Part shown: positions 44,150 through 54,990 of the stretch, piece after piece | How positions within the stretch are numbered: position 1 is the stretch's first letter | Layout: the number at the start of each line of letters is the position of its first letter | NCBI GenBank assembly: GCA_007449985.2 | Contig: VIIQ02000039.1 | Location: forward strand, 248,001 to 312,000 | Origin: Desmodesmus armatus | Lineage: Eukaryota > Chlorophyta > Chlorophyceae > Sphaeropleales > Scenedesmaceae | Length of the DNA: 64,000 bases | Direction of reading: 5' to 3' | The notes under the pieces: generated by a model | Seen by the model: the letters and a program-made list of their open reading frames with translations, nothing else | What the model was told of the DNA's origin: nothing | Databases searched by the model: none | Made by a program: the position numbers and the translations under genes

Positions 44150-45060
44150 GTTTGCCTGTGGTGTGGTAGCTGGACAGGTGGTGGGTGGGGTTGTCTTGTT
44201 GAGTTGTGGCTGCAAACTTGCTGTTGCCTCGTCTTAGTGTTGAGCCAGTGTTTGCCTGGGGTATGTGAGCTGGACAGGTGGTGGGTGAAGTTGTCTTGTT
44301 GAGGTGTTGCAGTTTTGCTGTTGCATGGTTGTCTTAGTGTTGGGCATGCCAGTGCCTGGGGTATGTGAGCTGGACACGTGGTGGGTGAAGTTGTCTTTTT
44401 GAGTTGTTGTGGTCGCGGGGTTGTGTTGCATGATTGTTTTTCCAGTTGGGTGTGCCTATGTTTGTCTGGGGTATGTGAGCTGGACAGGTGGTGAGTGAGG
44501 TTGTCTTGTTGAGGTGTTGCAGTTTTGCTGTTGCATGGTTGTCTTAGTGCTGGGCATGCCAGTGCCTTGGGTATGTGAGCTGGACAGGTGGTGGGTGAAG
44601 TTGTCTTTTTGAGTTGTTGCTGTTGCGGGTTGGTGTTGCATGATTGTTCTCTCTGATGGGCATGCCTGCTTTTGCCTGGGGTATGTGAGCTGGACATATG
44701 GTGGGGTCGTCTTCTTGATTTGTTGCTGTTGCGGGCTTGTGTTGCATCTTGTCTTAGTGTGGAGCATGCCACTGGTTGGCTAGGGTATGTGAGCTGGACA
44801 GGGGGGGGGTGAGGTTGTCTTCTTGATTTGTTACTGTTGCGGGTTCCCTGTTGCATGATTGTTCTTACTGCTGGGCATGCCTGTGTTTGCCTGGGGTACG
44901 TCAGCTGTACAGGTGGAAGGTGAATTATCTTCTTGAGTTGTTGCTGTCGCGGGTTGGCTGTTACATTAGCCGTCTTGTGTTGGGCATGCCTGTGTTTGCC
45001 TGGGTATGTGAGCTGGACAGTGGGTGGGTGAGGTTGTTTCTCTAATTTGTTGCGACTGCC
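44150..45060. repeat. Approx. 105-bp satellite, nine units
   Basis: Units recur every 101-111 bp, marked by GGTATGTGAGCTGGACAGGT, TTGTCTT.TTGAG.TGTTGC and GGGCATGCC. Anchors lie near 44170, 44269, 44370, 44478, 44579, 44690, 44791, 44901 and 45011. A 335-codon open frame on the - strand runs through the array, but it reads the same unit in different frames, so it is not a gene. Confidence 0.85.
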
Positions 45061-46699
45061 GTTGCGCTGTTGCATGATTGTTGCAGGTGGTTGTTCTTAT
45101 TTAATCCTTTCGGGACCAAGGGTTGCACTTCTGCTTCTAACAGCATGCTGTTGAAGACTGTTTGCCGCTGCGGCAGTATCCATGTGTCCGTTGTTGATAT
45201 CCCGCTGTTGCATATTTGAGTTGTTGTGCACTGCTTCATGAACGTACCATCAAATCATCATGATCAGTGGCTGTGCCCAGGCCGCTTGCGCAGCTTTGCA
45301 ACAGCCTACCATGAACCATGTGCTGCCACGTAGCAGTCATGTGTCAGTGACCAAAGTCTGAAAAAGCCGCCAAGTATGAACACGTCAATGTGAAAACACA
45401 ATGCCTGCGAAACCACAGCAGCATTCAATAACATGTTGCAACACCAGCATAACACACAGGCTTGGTTTATGTGGTTGGAAAGTGCCACTTTCAGCAGCGG
45501 CTGCCATCATCACCAACAGGCAGGCAAAGCTAGGCCAAACACCAGTGGCATGTATAAGCGCCAGAGCACAAAAGTTGGCACTGCAGGCCAAGTCGCAAAA
45601 AGTCTCCACTCTATCTTGATGAAGGCAACTACCTGAACAGGAAACTAGTGTACACGCTTTCAAAGGGCCTCCTACACTGTGCCTTGCTGGATGCCAGACA
45701 CACATCTGTGGTGCCAAGAGCCTTCACAACAAGTCAGACAGATCTGCCTCTTGCCAAATGCAATGCATTCATCAATTGCACACATGCACAGCATCAGGGC
45801 TATTACGCCTGATTTGATGCTGGCCACATGAAATCTCCGAAGCTGCTCCATGCTGTCCACATTGCCCTTGCGATATGAAGGGCAGGCATGGGCAAAGGCT
45901 GAAGTGCACAGAAGCCAGCTGGATGCCTTACAGCACATTGGCAAGACATGGGGCCAAGGTGCAACAGTCTGTAACAAATCGGCTCTGCCCTGTACTACAC
46001 TGTGCCAGTCCATGCAGTACCAGCCACAAAATGACGCTGGTGGACTTGATGAACATTCATCAACACCCACACCCTCCCTGGCCAGGCGGCATCTTGACAC
46101 TGTCTTGACACGGATGCCAATCTTTAAGCTCATACGCAACCCTCACGACAGCTTAGCACTCAATGGTAGCAGCCAATGCCACACATGCACTGCATGTCAT
46201 CGCGACATGCCTGGTGACAGTGGCTCTGCCATCATTGCCACATGACAAACTAATGCGGCACATCGCAGTGCTGATTGAGTAGCGCTACCTAGGCCTGCTG
46301 ACGTCAGTCGACTTGGTAGCGCTATAGCTTGGAGATCATGCAGGGCCACAAGCACCCTGCATCCACTGCAGAACATATCCCAACCTTGGACAACCAACAC
46401 TTCTGCTACCGCTACGCACACAGCATACTCATCACAAGCTTATGCAAATCATCAAACAGGCAATATGTCAAAGCCGGCAGTTGCAGGGCATGCACAAGGT
46501 GGGCATGCACCAATATGCCTATATATCCACATCTCAGCTAGCTGGCTGATGTCTGTGTGTGCACGAAGCGCATACTGGTACAGTCATGAAACCAACTCAG
46601 AGCAGGGTCAAAGCCCAAGGGCATATCTTGATACCCTCCACACTGCCTTGCTCAACTGCCACTCACACGCACACCCTCAACTTCAACCTGCTCAACTGC
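45061..46699. other. 1.6 kb without a supported gene
   Basis: Two overlapping open frames of 130-155 codons on opposite strands (45672-46245) have no recognisable motif and no splice context. A small palindrome (GTAGCGCTACC) lies near 46267. Confidence 0.4.
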
Positions 46700-47333
46700 A
46701 GACACTCGCCCAACAACAACAGCAACACCATCAATGCACACTCCAACACCCGCCAAGCCTCAACTTGAACACAACCGTACACAGTGTGCCTGCAGAATGC
46801 ACAGCCGCTGACTGTTTTGCACACTTTGGCGTCACTGCCTAGCACTCACACACCACACCATCACTGATCACGGCTATAGCCCCAAGCCCACTAGCACTCA
46901 CACCTACGGCAGCGCTAAACCCTAAACTCTAAGCCTCTGCTGCTGCCCTCAACAGCCTCTCATGATGCAGTGGCACCAACGACACATAGTTCTGGTGCCG
47001 CGACTCCCCGTCAGCCCACTCCAACACTTGTAAAACTCACAATAAGAGCAAAGGCACACATTGTGGCTGCAGAATGCACAGCCGCCGCTGGCTGCTCTGC
47101 ACACTGTGACGTCACCGCGGAGCACTCGTACACCTCAGCAACACTAATCAAACCTGCGGCAGCGCTTGTCGCCAGCCTCTGCTGCCGCCTCTCATGGTGC
47201 AGCGGCACCAACGACACATAACTCTGTATTCGCGACTCCCTGTCAGCCCACTCCAGGGCAGGCAATGCAGCAACATTGCCTGCGCCACTGCCGAGCACAC
47301 ACCAACACCACACCAGTGAGCAGATCTAGGCCC
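46700..47333 (-). repeat. Tandem decayed copies of the 3' end of gene E
   Basis: Units of about 200-220 bp. On the - strand each carries ALEWADRE(S/A)R, then Q(N/S)YVSLVPLHHER, then a diverged tail with GCGGCTGTGCATTCTGCAG. Best copies: about 47140-47290 and 46925-47035, with a remnant of the tail at about 46780-46925. They directly follow the intact 3' end of gene E. Confidence 0.75.
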
Positions 47334-48419
47334 CTAGCACCCAGACCTGCGGCAGCGCTTGTTGCCAGCTTCTGCTGCCGCCCGCAACAGCCTCTCATGA
47401 TGCAGCGGCACCAACGACACATAGTTCTGGTGCCGCGCCTCCCTGTCAGCCCACTCCAGCGCAGGCAATGCCGCAACAAACTCCCGCACCGAGCCATATG
47501 CTTTGATCACGCTCCGAGGTACAGGCAGCCGCGCCTTGAGCTCTTCGAGCTTGATGCAGTTCGGGAGCGTGGGAGCCCGGTGCACAGGCTGCAGCAGCTG
47601 TGCAAGGCTCCGGAGGTACCTCTGCACCTCCTCCCTCACATCCCCGCTGTCTTGGGGACCCTCCCAGGGCCGTTTGCGAGGCGGGGCGTCTTCGATCCAC
47701 TTGCGAGGGGCGTTCTCATAGATGACACCCCTGCTGCTGCGGTAGGGTTGAGCCGGTTCTGGCGGCCTTGGAGAGCCATCACCCCTGCTCCTGCTCCTGT
47801 GTTGGCGGTCCCCGCTGTAACCCCTGCCGCGACAGCGGCTGCGTTCCCTGCTGCCGCTGCATGTGACAAAGCGGCGGGCGCCAGCGCCGGTGGGTTTCCT
47901 GCTCCTGCTGCGGCCACGGCTGCGCTCCCTACTCCTGCTGCGGCAGCTGCTGCGCTCCCTACTCCTGCTGCGGCAGCTGCTGCGCTCCCTACTCCTGCTG
48001 CGGCAGCTGCTGCGTTCCTTGCTCCTGCCGTGGATGCTGCTGCGATCCCTACAGCCCCTGCTGCCGCCCCTGCCTGTCTCCCTGCTCTTGCTGCGGCCCC
48101 TGCCCGTCTCCCTGCTCCTGCTGCGGACACGGCTGCCCCTGCGGCCCCTGCCGCAACACAACAAGGCTTGCTGCACAGGCTCTGTAAGCAGCATGGGTGC
48201 GACCCTTGCCGCTGCATCGAGCAGCTGCTGCTTCTGGGCCACCAGGTATTGTGGCCACGCCTCCTCTTCCTCCACCTCCCTGGTTTGATCGCCCCAGCAT
48301 GCCCAGTGCACTGCTGACCCTGCTGCTGCTGCTGCTGCTGCTGAGGGGACCGCTGCTCTTCCTTGGCCTGTTCCTGCTGCTGCTGCTGCTGAGGGGACCG
48401 CTGCTCTTCCTTGGCCTGT

Positions 48420-48460
<41 letters not shown>

Positions 48461-51400
48461 AGGGGACCGCTGCTCTGCCTTGGCCTGTTCCTGCTGCTGC
48501 TGCAATCCTTGTGTCAGTGGCGATTGCTGGTCCCACTTCGTCCGCGAACGCAGCACTGGCAATTGCTGCTCTGCCCTGACTTGTGCCTGCTGCCGCTGCA
48601 ATCCCTGTGTCAGTGGCAATTGCTGGTCCCACTTCGTTCTCGACTGCAAATGCTGCACTGGCTGCTTGGGCGATTGCCCGCCCTGTGCCTGCGACTGCGG
48701 CTGCGGGGCCTGCTGCTGCTGCAGCTGCGCATGTGCACCTGGCTGCTGTTGCTCCGCCTGCGCACAAGCATGCTGCCCCTCCGCCTGTGGCTGCTGCTGC
48801 TGTTGCACCTGAGCGCGTGGTTGCTCAACCGCCCCTTGCGACTGCTGCTGTTGCTGCTGCTGGTCATGTTGGGGTGCTGCAGCAGCCGGCGTCCCAACCA
48901 GCGCGGACAGGTGCGCCATAGCCAGCAGCTTTGAACGAGGCCCAGGCTTGAGCTGCACATACCTGCGAAAAAGGGACAGGAGAGGCGATGAGCCCAACAT
49001 CACACATGAGGCACCAAGTTGTCATGAGAGCGTGCACATGGAGATGCCAAGGAAGGCTAATTGTGTTGCCCCGGCTGTGTTGCAGGTCCCCGCGTAGCAT
49101 GTGTGTGCCCGTGCGCTCCACACAGTTTGTCAGTATCCCGTGTGGGGTATACCGCCCAACAGTGAGAGCACATTCATGACAACCCTCCCTAAACAAGTGC
49201 GCGTCACAACCTGCCATGCTGCCAGCTACGAGCCACTGTGTGACTGTTTGCGACCATGCAACAGCAACAGTGACAGTTGAGATTCCTGTCACTGGAAAAT
49301 GAAACCCATCCCACTCCACGCTGGCCGGCCCAAAGCCGGCCCAGGGCCAAAGCCCCTACTTAAAGCACCAAAATAACCTCAGCCCTAAACCCCTCGCCAC
49401 CGCAAGCATACCTGTCCCCAAGTCCTTTCTCCAACCAGTCCAGCTCCTCCCTCTGCCGCCCAAACTTGTTGACGGTCCCATAGTGCCTCATGACATCCCA
49501 GGGCACAGGATGATCCCTGGAAACGAGGGTCACTGGTATAAGCACTCCTTTCTGCGGCTGCCACACCCCATGCCCAGTCTGCAGCCACCGCTCAAGCTTC
49601 AGTGCAAGCTGCTGCAGGTATTTCTGCACCTTGATCTCGACATACACTGACCAAGGGTCCGCACGGTTGAAAAACTTGCTTGCTGGCTTTTGGGTAAGGT
49701 ACGCAAGCAGCATGCCGTACATGGGCCAGCTGAGGCTGCTGCTGCAGCAGCCTAAGGGCCGGCCCCGCTGCGATTGACTGCTGATGCTGGTGCTGGGGAA
49801 GGGACTGCTTTTCCTGGTGCTGTCGATGCTGCCGTCACTGCCGCTGCTGCTGGTGTCGCTGTCGGACGAAGTACTGCTGCTGCCCGACGATGTACTGCTG
49901 CCACTGCGGTGGCTGCTGTTGTGTGTGCCGGTACTGCCGCTCTGCGTGCTGGCCGCTGGTGCGGCTGCCGCCGCCGCTGCTGCTGGTGCTGCTGCTGCTG
50001 CTGCTGCTGTGGCACTTGGGTTAGGGCCTGCGCCTGCTGCTGCAGCTGCTGCAAGTTGAGATGCACTCCCAACCGCCTTGCTAGAGGGTAGTGCTTGGGC
50101 CCCAGTGGGTCCAACAGCAGCACCCACATTGCATGCTGCTGCATCAAGAGCAGCAGAGCCTGCTGCATGCACCCCAGCAGCTGCAACAGTCCCTTGCGGG
50201 TCGATCACAGTGGTGCCAGACCCATCAGCAGCACCTGTGACTGCATCTGCTGGTTTAGCTGTAGGTGCAGCCATTGCCACTGCAGCAGCTGCTGCTGCAG
50301 CCGGAGCCTGCTGCATGTGACTGGTGTGCTCGCAGCCCGGTTGCTCCAGGTCCGTGACTGCAATAGAGCCAACGGCCCGCCAGGGCACAAAGTGCGTCAC
50401 CGGCTGCGGCTGCTGTCCTGCCAGCTTGCACTGCACGTAGTGCTGCCAGGCTGCCGCAGCACCCTGCAGCAGCTGAGTGTGCTGCGCTTTGCTGAGCAGC
50501 TGCAAAGGCTGGCCAGGGGACTCTGGCCTGGACAGGGGGTTGAGCTCAACGTACTGCAGGATCTGCAGGGCAGAGCAATGCGCAGGGCGGTTGACAGTAT
50601 CAGGCTTCTGCAGGTTGCTTGACGGCAAGTGCAACTGCTTTCAACTGCTACAGCTGTGACAGCAGGTACAGTGCTGTGAGATGCATGTGCGCTTTGCAAG
50701 CTACGAGTGGCCAAGGGTGGAGCACAGCGGATCCTCAAGTCATTTTGTTGTGCTGGCCTGCCGCATGCCAGCACCTCTGCAGCGTCCATTGTCACTGCCT
50801 ACCTGCTCACCGACCCAGTCATCACTAGTTTGAGAATTTGGGGGATCTGCTGAGCCAGCGACAGCCAATCATGCTCTTCTCTCTCTCAAACTGCCTACCT
50901 GCTCACCGACCCAGTTGTCAGGAGGCAGTCTCATCATCAGGTCTTGGATTGGTTTGAGGTCCTGTGTACCGGCGGGCGCCTGCAGGACAACACAGGTCAT
51001 GCACCTTTTGAAGTATCCCCTTGCAGTCACGTTTGCAGGATTGGGCTGCTGGGGCTGCCTCCTGCTGGTGCTGAAATCAGCCACAGTACTACAGCAAGGC
51101 AGGCAGATGCGCAGGGCTAGATGCTTCCAGGACGATGTTCATTGCCGAAGTCATTGAGGGACAGGTATGCGCACAGCACGGCCTACGACAAGGACAGTGA
51201 GCGCGGCAGCTCGTGCATACTGTGCTGTCAGCCTGCTGTGCCGCCCTGCCAGGTAGGGTTCAGCCCTTTAGGCCTAAACCCTGCATGCCTCACCTGGTAG
51301 TAGGCTTCTATAGCAGCGTCCAGGTCGCAAGCCACCTTCAGGCGCCAGGCGATGTGCGCAGCATCAAACACCCGCAGATGACGCAGCTTGCCCTGGTGCT

Positions 51401-52933
51401 GCAGGGCGGCCACCTCACAGCACAGGTACTGCAGCAAACGGGCGCAGCAATACGGCCATGATCAAGCAGGCAGTCACCCGAGTGTGCTGTTCTGGTGGTG
51501 TGTTGGGTCCTAGTCACCTACCAGGCAGAGGGCTCCCAGCCCTGGCAATAGAACTGTGTCCATAGCTTGCTTCACTCTCGTGTAGTGAAGGTGGCTTGCC
51601 CTCAGGGCAAACTACCTTCACTACAAGAGAGTGAAGCAAGCTCCAACACAGTTACATCACCAGTGACCCTGATGACCTCTTCAATGCGGTGCAATATACC
51701 GCAGTCCCTGTATAAAAATCATTTACCTACATCTCTGCTGACCTGATGGCTGCGATGGTGACTTCACATAGAAAGCGTCAGATCAAAAAGGGTGACCTGA
51801 AACCCCAGCTTACCTGATACTCTGGCGTATCCGTCAACCAACCCGCCTGGACTGCTCCTGCGCGCACCCTGTCACCCCTACCAGCACCACTGTCGCGTCT
51901 GCAGGCTCGCCGCCAGGCGCCACCTCTACGGTTGACACCTGACGCAACCGCCAGGGTATTGCAGCCGCCACCACACCGCTGCTACTGCTGCCGTTGACGA
52001 TGCTGCTGCCGCCACTAAGGCCACTGGCATGCAGCTGCTGTGGCGTGTGCTGCGGCAGCTGTGCTGTTGGCACCAGCACAAAGGTGCCGTTCAGCAGCGG
52101 CAGCTTGATGCCCAGCTGTGCTGCTATAAACTGCTGTACCCCGACAAAGTGCAGCAGATCGCCACTTGGGACGTGAATAGGGTTCATGTTGATGGGTGTG
52201 GGAAGCAGCAGGGCCTGCAATGAAAAGCGCGCGTGGTACGTGGCAGGACATGATTTTAGTGCCAGCCAATCAATGAGTTGCAGTGGCACCCCTGCACATG
52301 TGAGAGCTGTTGGAGGCATTCTCGTCGCATTGCACCCTTGAATCGATGGAGAGCCGACACCGGCATGCCCAATGATGCTGTATGTGCTGCCACCTGTGCG
52401 CTACAATCCACGGTGCTGCGGTTTCATTTGGCACAAATATGTGCGCCAAAACCCCGCAATCATGCACTGGCTTACAGCAAGCAGATAATAGCAAGCAGAT
52501 AACAGCAGCCAGACCACAACAACGCAGGAATCAAGCTGCTGCCTGTGATTGACTCGTGCTCACTTACTGGCGCAAGGTGCTGCTTTGCCAGCCGCTGGTC
52601 CAGCACGGAGGGGCCTCCCAAAGGCTGCCGTGCTAGTGCAGGTGCTGCAGCAGCAGGCTCGCTGCCATGTCGTGCTGCAAACTGTGCACCTGCGGCTGCT
52701 GATTGTCCTGCTGCAAGGCCCTCTTCTGCTACTGCAGGCTGCCTAGAGCAGTGCGTGAATACTTCTGGCAGCTGCACCTGCCTGTTGATTGCAGCTGTTG
52801 CGCTGTCAGGACTGGGTGTGCTGCGGGATTGTGCCCGGGTTTGAGATGACAGCTGCTGACTGCTGATGCCAGGCATACTGCTTGGGCAGCATGGCAGTAC
52901 GTCATGGCTGCTGGATGAAATGTCAGCGTCCAT
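47334..52933 (-). CDS. Member E of the unrecognised paralogous RS-rich family (frame-disrupted)
   Basis: Exons on the - strand: 52568-52933, 51814-52214, 51294-51428, 50899-50979, 49412-50562, 47334-48962. Intron positions match genes C and F. Exon 2 is 401 bp and one base short in VVLVG|DRVRAG (51870s), which would truncate the product. Conserved blocks: ALLLPTPINMNPIHV, KLPLLNGTFVLVP, FDAAHIAWRLKVAC, LPPDNWVGEQ, ILQYVELNPL, AAAAWQHYVQCKLAGQQPQP. Exon 5 ends in a first domain copy (PVPWDVMRHYGTVNKFG). Exon 6 begins in frame (YVQLKPGPRSKLLAMA) with a long Q-rich stretch. The conserved RS region and the second domain copy (LPVPRSVIKAYGSVREFV) are in another frame, so either a CAG-region intron or a second frameshift is needed. 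Function unknown; the RS content hints at a nuclear RNA role. Either a pseudogene or a copy with sequence errors. Confidence 0.55.
47911..48030 (-). repeat. 30-bp coding repeat in gene E (RSSCRSRSRE)
   Basis: Four tandem 30-bp units, the middle ones identical, encode RSSCRSRSRE on the - strand within the RS region. Confidence 0.9.
50796..50918 (-). repeat. Duplicated exon 4 edge in gene E intron
   Basis: The end of exon 4 with its donor (+ strand TGCCTACCTGCTCACCGACC CAGT, 50892-50915) recurs at 50798-50821 in the downstream intron. The second copy decays after that. Confidence 0.8.
51551..51652. repeat. Palindrome in gene E intron
   Basis: The arms 51564-51601 and 51605-51642 (AGCTTGCTTCACTCTCGTGT against its near complement) are almost loopless. 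A further ACTGTGT/ACACAGT match lies outside. It lies between exons 2 and 3. Confidence 0.85.
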
Positions 52934-54384
52934 CAATAGTCTGCTGGCAGCACCGCTTCAGAGCAGGTTGGCAGTTGCAAAGAGCATCTCAGTGCCTGCA
53001 CGATGACCCTGCCCCAGGGGAGCACAAGCGATTTATGAAAACAACTGACTTTGATGGAAAGCTGTGATTGAGGGTTTGGACGCTCCGCTTCGCCGTTGGC
53101 TGCTGGGATCAAAGGTATAGGCCTGCTGGCCGCTTGGCGTGTGCCGACTTGATGGCAAGGAAAACTCAATTGTGTAGCAACAGATCTACATCGTTCAATA
53201 GCCGCACTACGGCTCAAGACGTTCACCTTTTCGACGTCATGTTTTCGGTTGAGCTATTTGAATCTGGACAGCCACCACTTTCTACTCACATTCAATGCCC
53301 CTTGATCCCAATCATTATTCAATGCAATGCATTCTTTTGATCTACTTTTGGACATGCAGGTGATTGCTGTGTACCTATGTTCCAGCCTGCAGCAATGCAG
53401 CCTGCAGCCAATGCAGCCTGCAGCAGTGTCACGGCAAGGCACTCCAGCTACATTACCGCAAGATAGATGGTTCCAGCACCCCCGCAAGCTGACCCCAAAC
53501 AGTCAGAACACTGTCCAATGTGCCAGCCGGTCGCCACTGACAGCAGCGAGGGAAAACAGGTGCCTCAAAGCCTACCGTACACTGCAACTGCACGCAGCCT
53601 TCATAACCAAGTGCACAGTATGCAGATGACCTCAAAATTGGGGTCGCGAGTAATGCATCAGAGGCTCTACACTCGCAAGCCAATGCAAGTGAAGACAGGG
53701 TAAGGCACACCGAATACCTAATGGCAGATAGCAAAACCAGCCGTGGCTTGCTGTGCTGCAGCACACTGCATAGGGCAGCGTGCAATCCAGACGCCCCTTT
53801 GACACCCATAATCACTGCTGATGGCCCACTGTATCTACAAGCAATGTGGAAAGCCCACCAAGGCATCCTCGCGCCTAGCTAGCTTAATCATCTCCAGCAG
53901 CATGTGTCACACCACCAGTGGTTGATCTTCACATCATAGTGCCACAAGAGTGACCAAAAAGCTACGAGAAAACACATCGCTCTTGAACAAATCAACAGCA
54001 GATCAAGGCATTTCCATGACAACTACAAGGAATGCACAGGCACAGAATAGGAAAGGCTTCAGGCCATAGCTTGTGCATCGGATGCTGTCCAGCCTCACAA
54101 AAACACTCTGTCAATGTGACAGTATCTGACACGCTAAAGTGCACATGTCCGCTGCGCAGACTGGCACACTAGCCAGTATCTCAACATGCCAGGAGGCCCC
54201 CATGCTCAACAACATGATCAGGTGGATCACACGATGTACCTCAAACCAGTAATCAGCCAATGACCAGCCTGGTCCTGCTGAGCACCGACACTATTTCAAA
54301 GCCCACAACTTCAAGAGCTCAACCCCCTGCTGGTCCTGCTGGCCCCTCTACCTTGAACAAATGCCACAATGGTGACAACGTGAT
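52934..54384. other. Upstream region of gene E, no gene supported
   Basis: It should include the gene E promoter. Short open frames only. A QYADDLKIG string (53616-53642) resembles the reverse-transcriptase active-site box, but nothing else of a retroelement is seen around it. Confidence 0.35.
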
Positions 54385-54990
54385 ATGATACCCCCATAAG
54401 CCCGCTTGACAGACTTGTCAGTGTCAGCAACGACAACTCGGGGCCCTGGCAATTGGGTTCGCCTGATTGCTGTGTGTGCGGCCAACCGGTGAGAATGTCC
54501 CGCTCCTGGTAACCAACAACAAAAAACGACAGCTGACACTACTCAGCACCCCCAACCCTACACATGCAGCACAGCGCTAGCCACGCAGCACCTCGTTCTA
54601 CAGCCACATGTGCTGCGCACTACCCCACGCCACCAACCCCTCCCCACAGCCATCACATCAAGTAGTACATCACCCGCCCAGCAGGCACATAGTATGCCTG
54701 AGGCCTCGCCACCATGGGGGCCTGATACCCCCACAAGCCAACTTGACGGACTGTCAGTGTCAGCACTGACGACTGACCCCCCTCAGCACCCCCGACCCCC
54801 ACACATGCAGTACAGCGCCAGCCATGCAGCAGCCCCTATTGCAGCCAGCCATCTCTGAGGGCTGCACAACCCGCCCCACGTCACCACCCCCTCCCCCCAG
54901 CCACTACATCAAGTAGTACATCACCCGCCCTGCAGGCACATAGTATGCCTGAGGCGGCCGCGCCACCATGGGGCCCTGACCCAAGCCCCG
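54385..54990 (-). repeat. Duplicated 3' end of gene F with flank
   Basis: Unit 54385-54721 repeats 54722-54985. Both contain TCAAGTAGTACATCACCCGC and GGCACATAGTATGCCTGAGG (the last codons of gene F, reading YYVPAGRVMYYLM, and its stop) and the flank TGATACCCCCA(C/T)AAGCC with GTCAGTGTCAGCA. Only the copy at 54904 and above is in frame with the gene. Confidence 0.8.

Noticed and set aside
44068..45075. 335-codon open frame on the - strand
   Set aside because: It crosses a satellite and reads the same unit in different frames (HPPPVQLTYP, then THHLSSSHTP), so it is not a conserved protein.
45672..46245. Overlapping open frames of 130-155 codons on both strands
   Set aside because: No recognisable motif, no splice context, and both strands equally open.
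46915..46940. AAACCCTAAACTCTAA, telomere-like
   Set aside because: Only one full CCCTAAA unit, inside a local repeat. Not a telomeric tract.
48197..48934. Leu/Cys-rich open frames on the + strand
   Set aside because: Antisense of the Q-rich exon of gene E.
53616..53642. QYADD, like the reverse-transcriptase active site
   Set aside because: No other reverse-transcriptase motif, no long frame, no LTR or LINE end nearby. Could be chance or a very old remnant.
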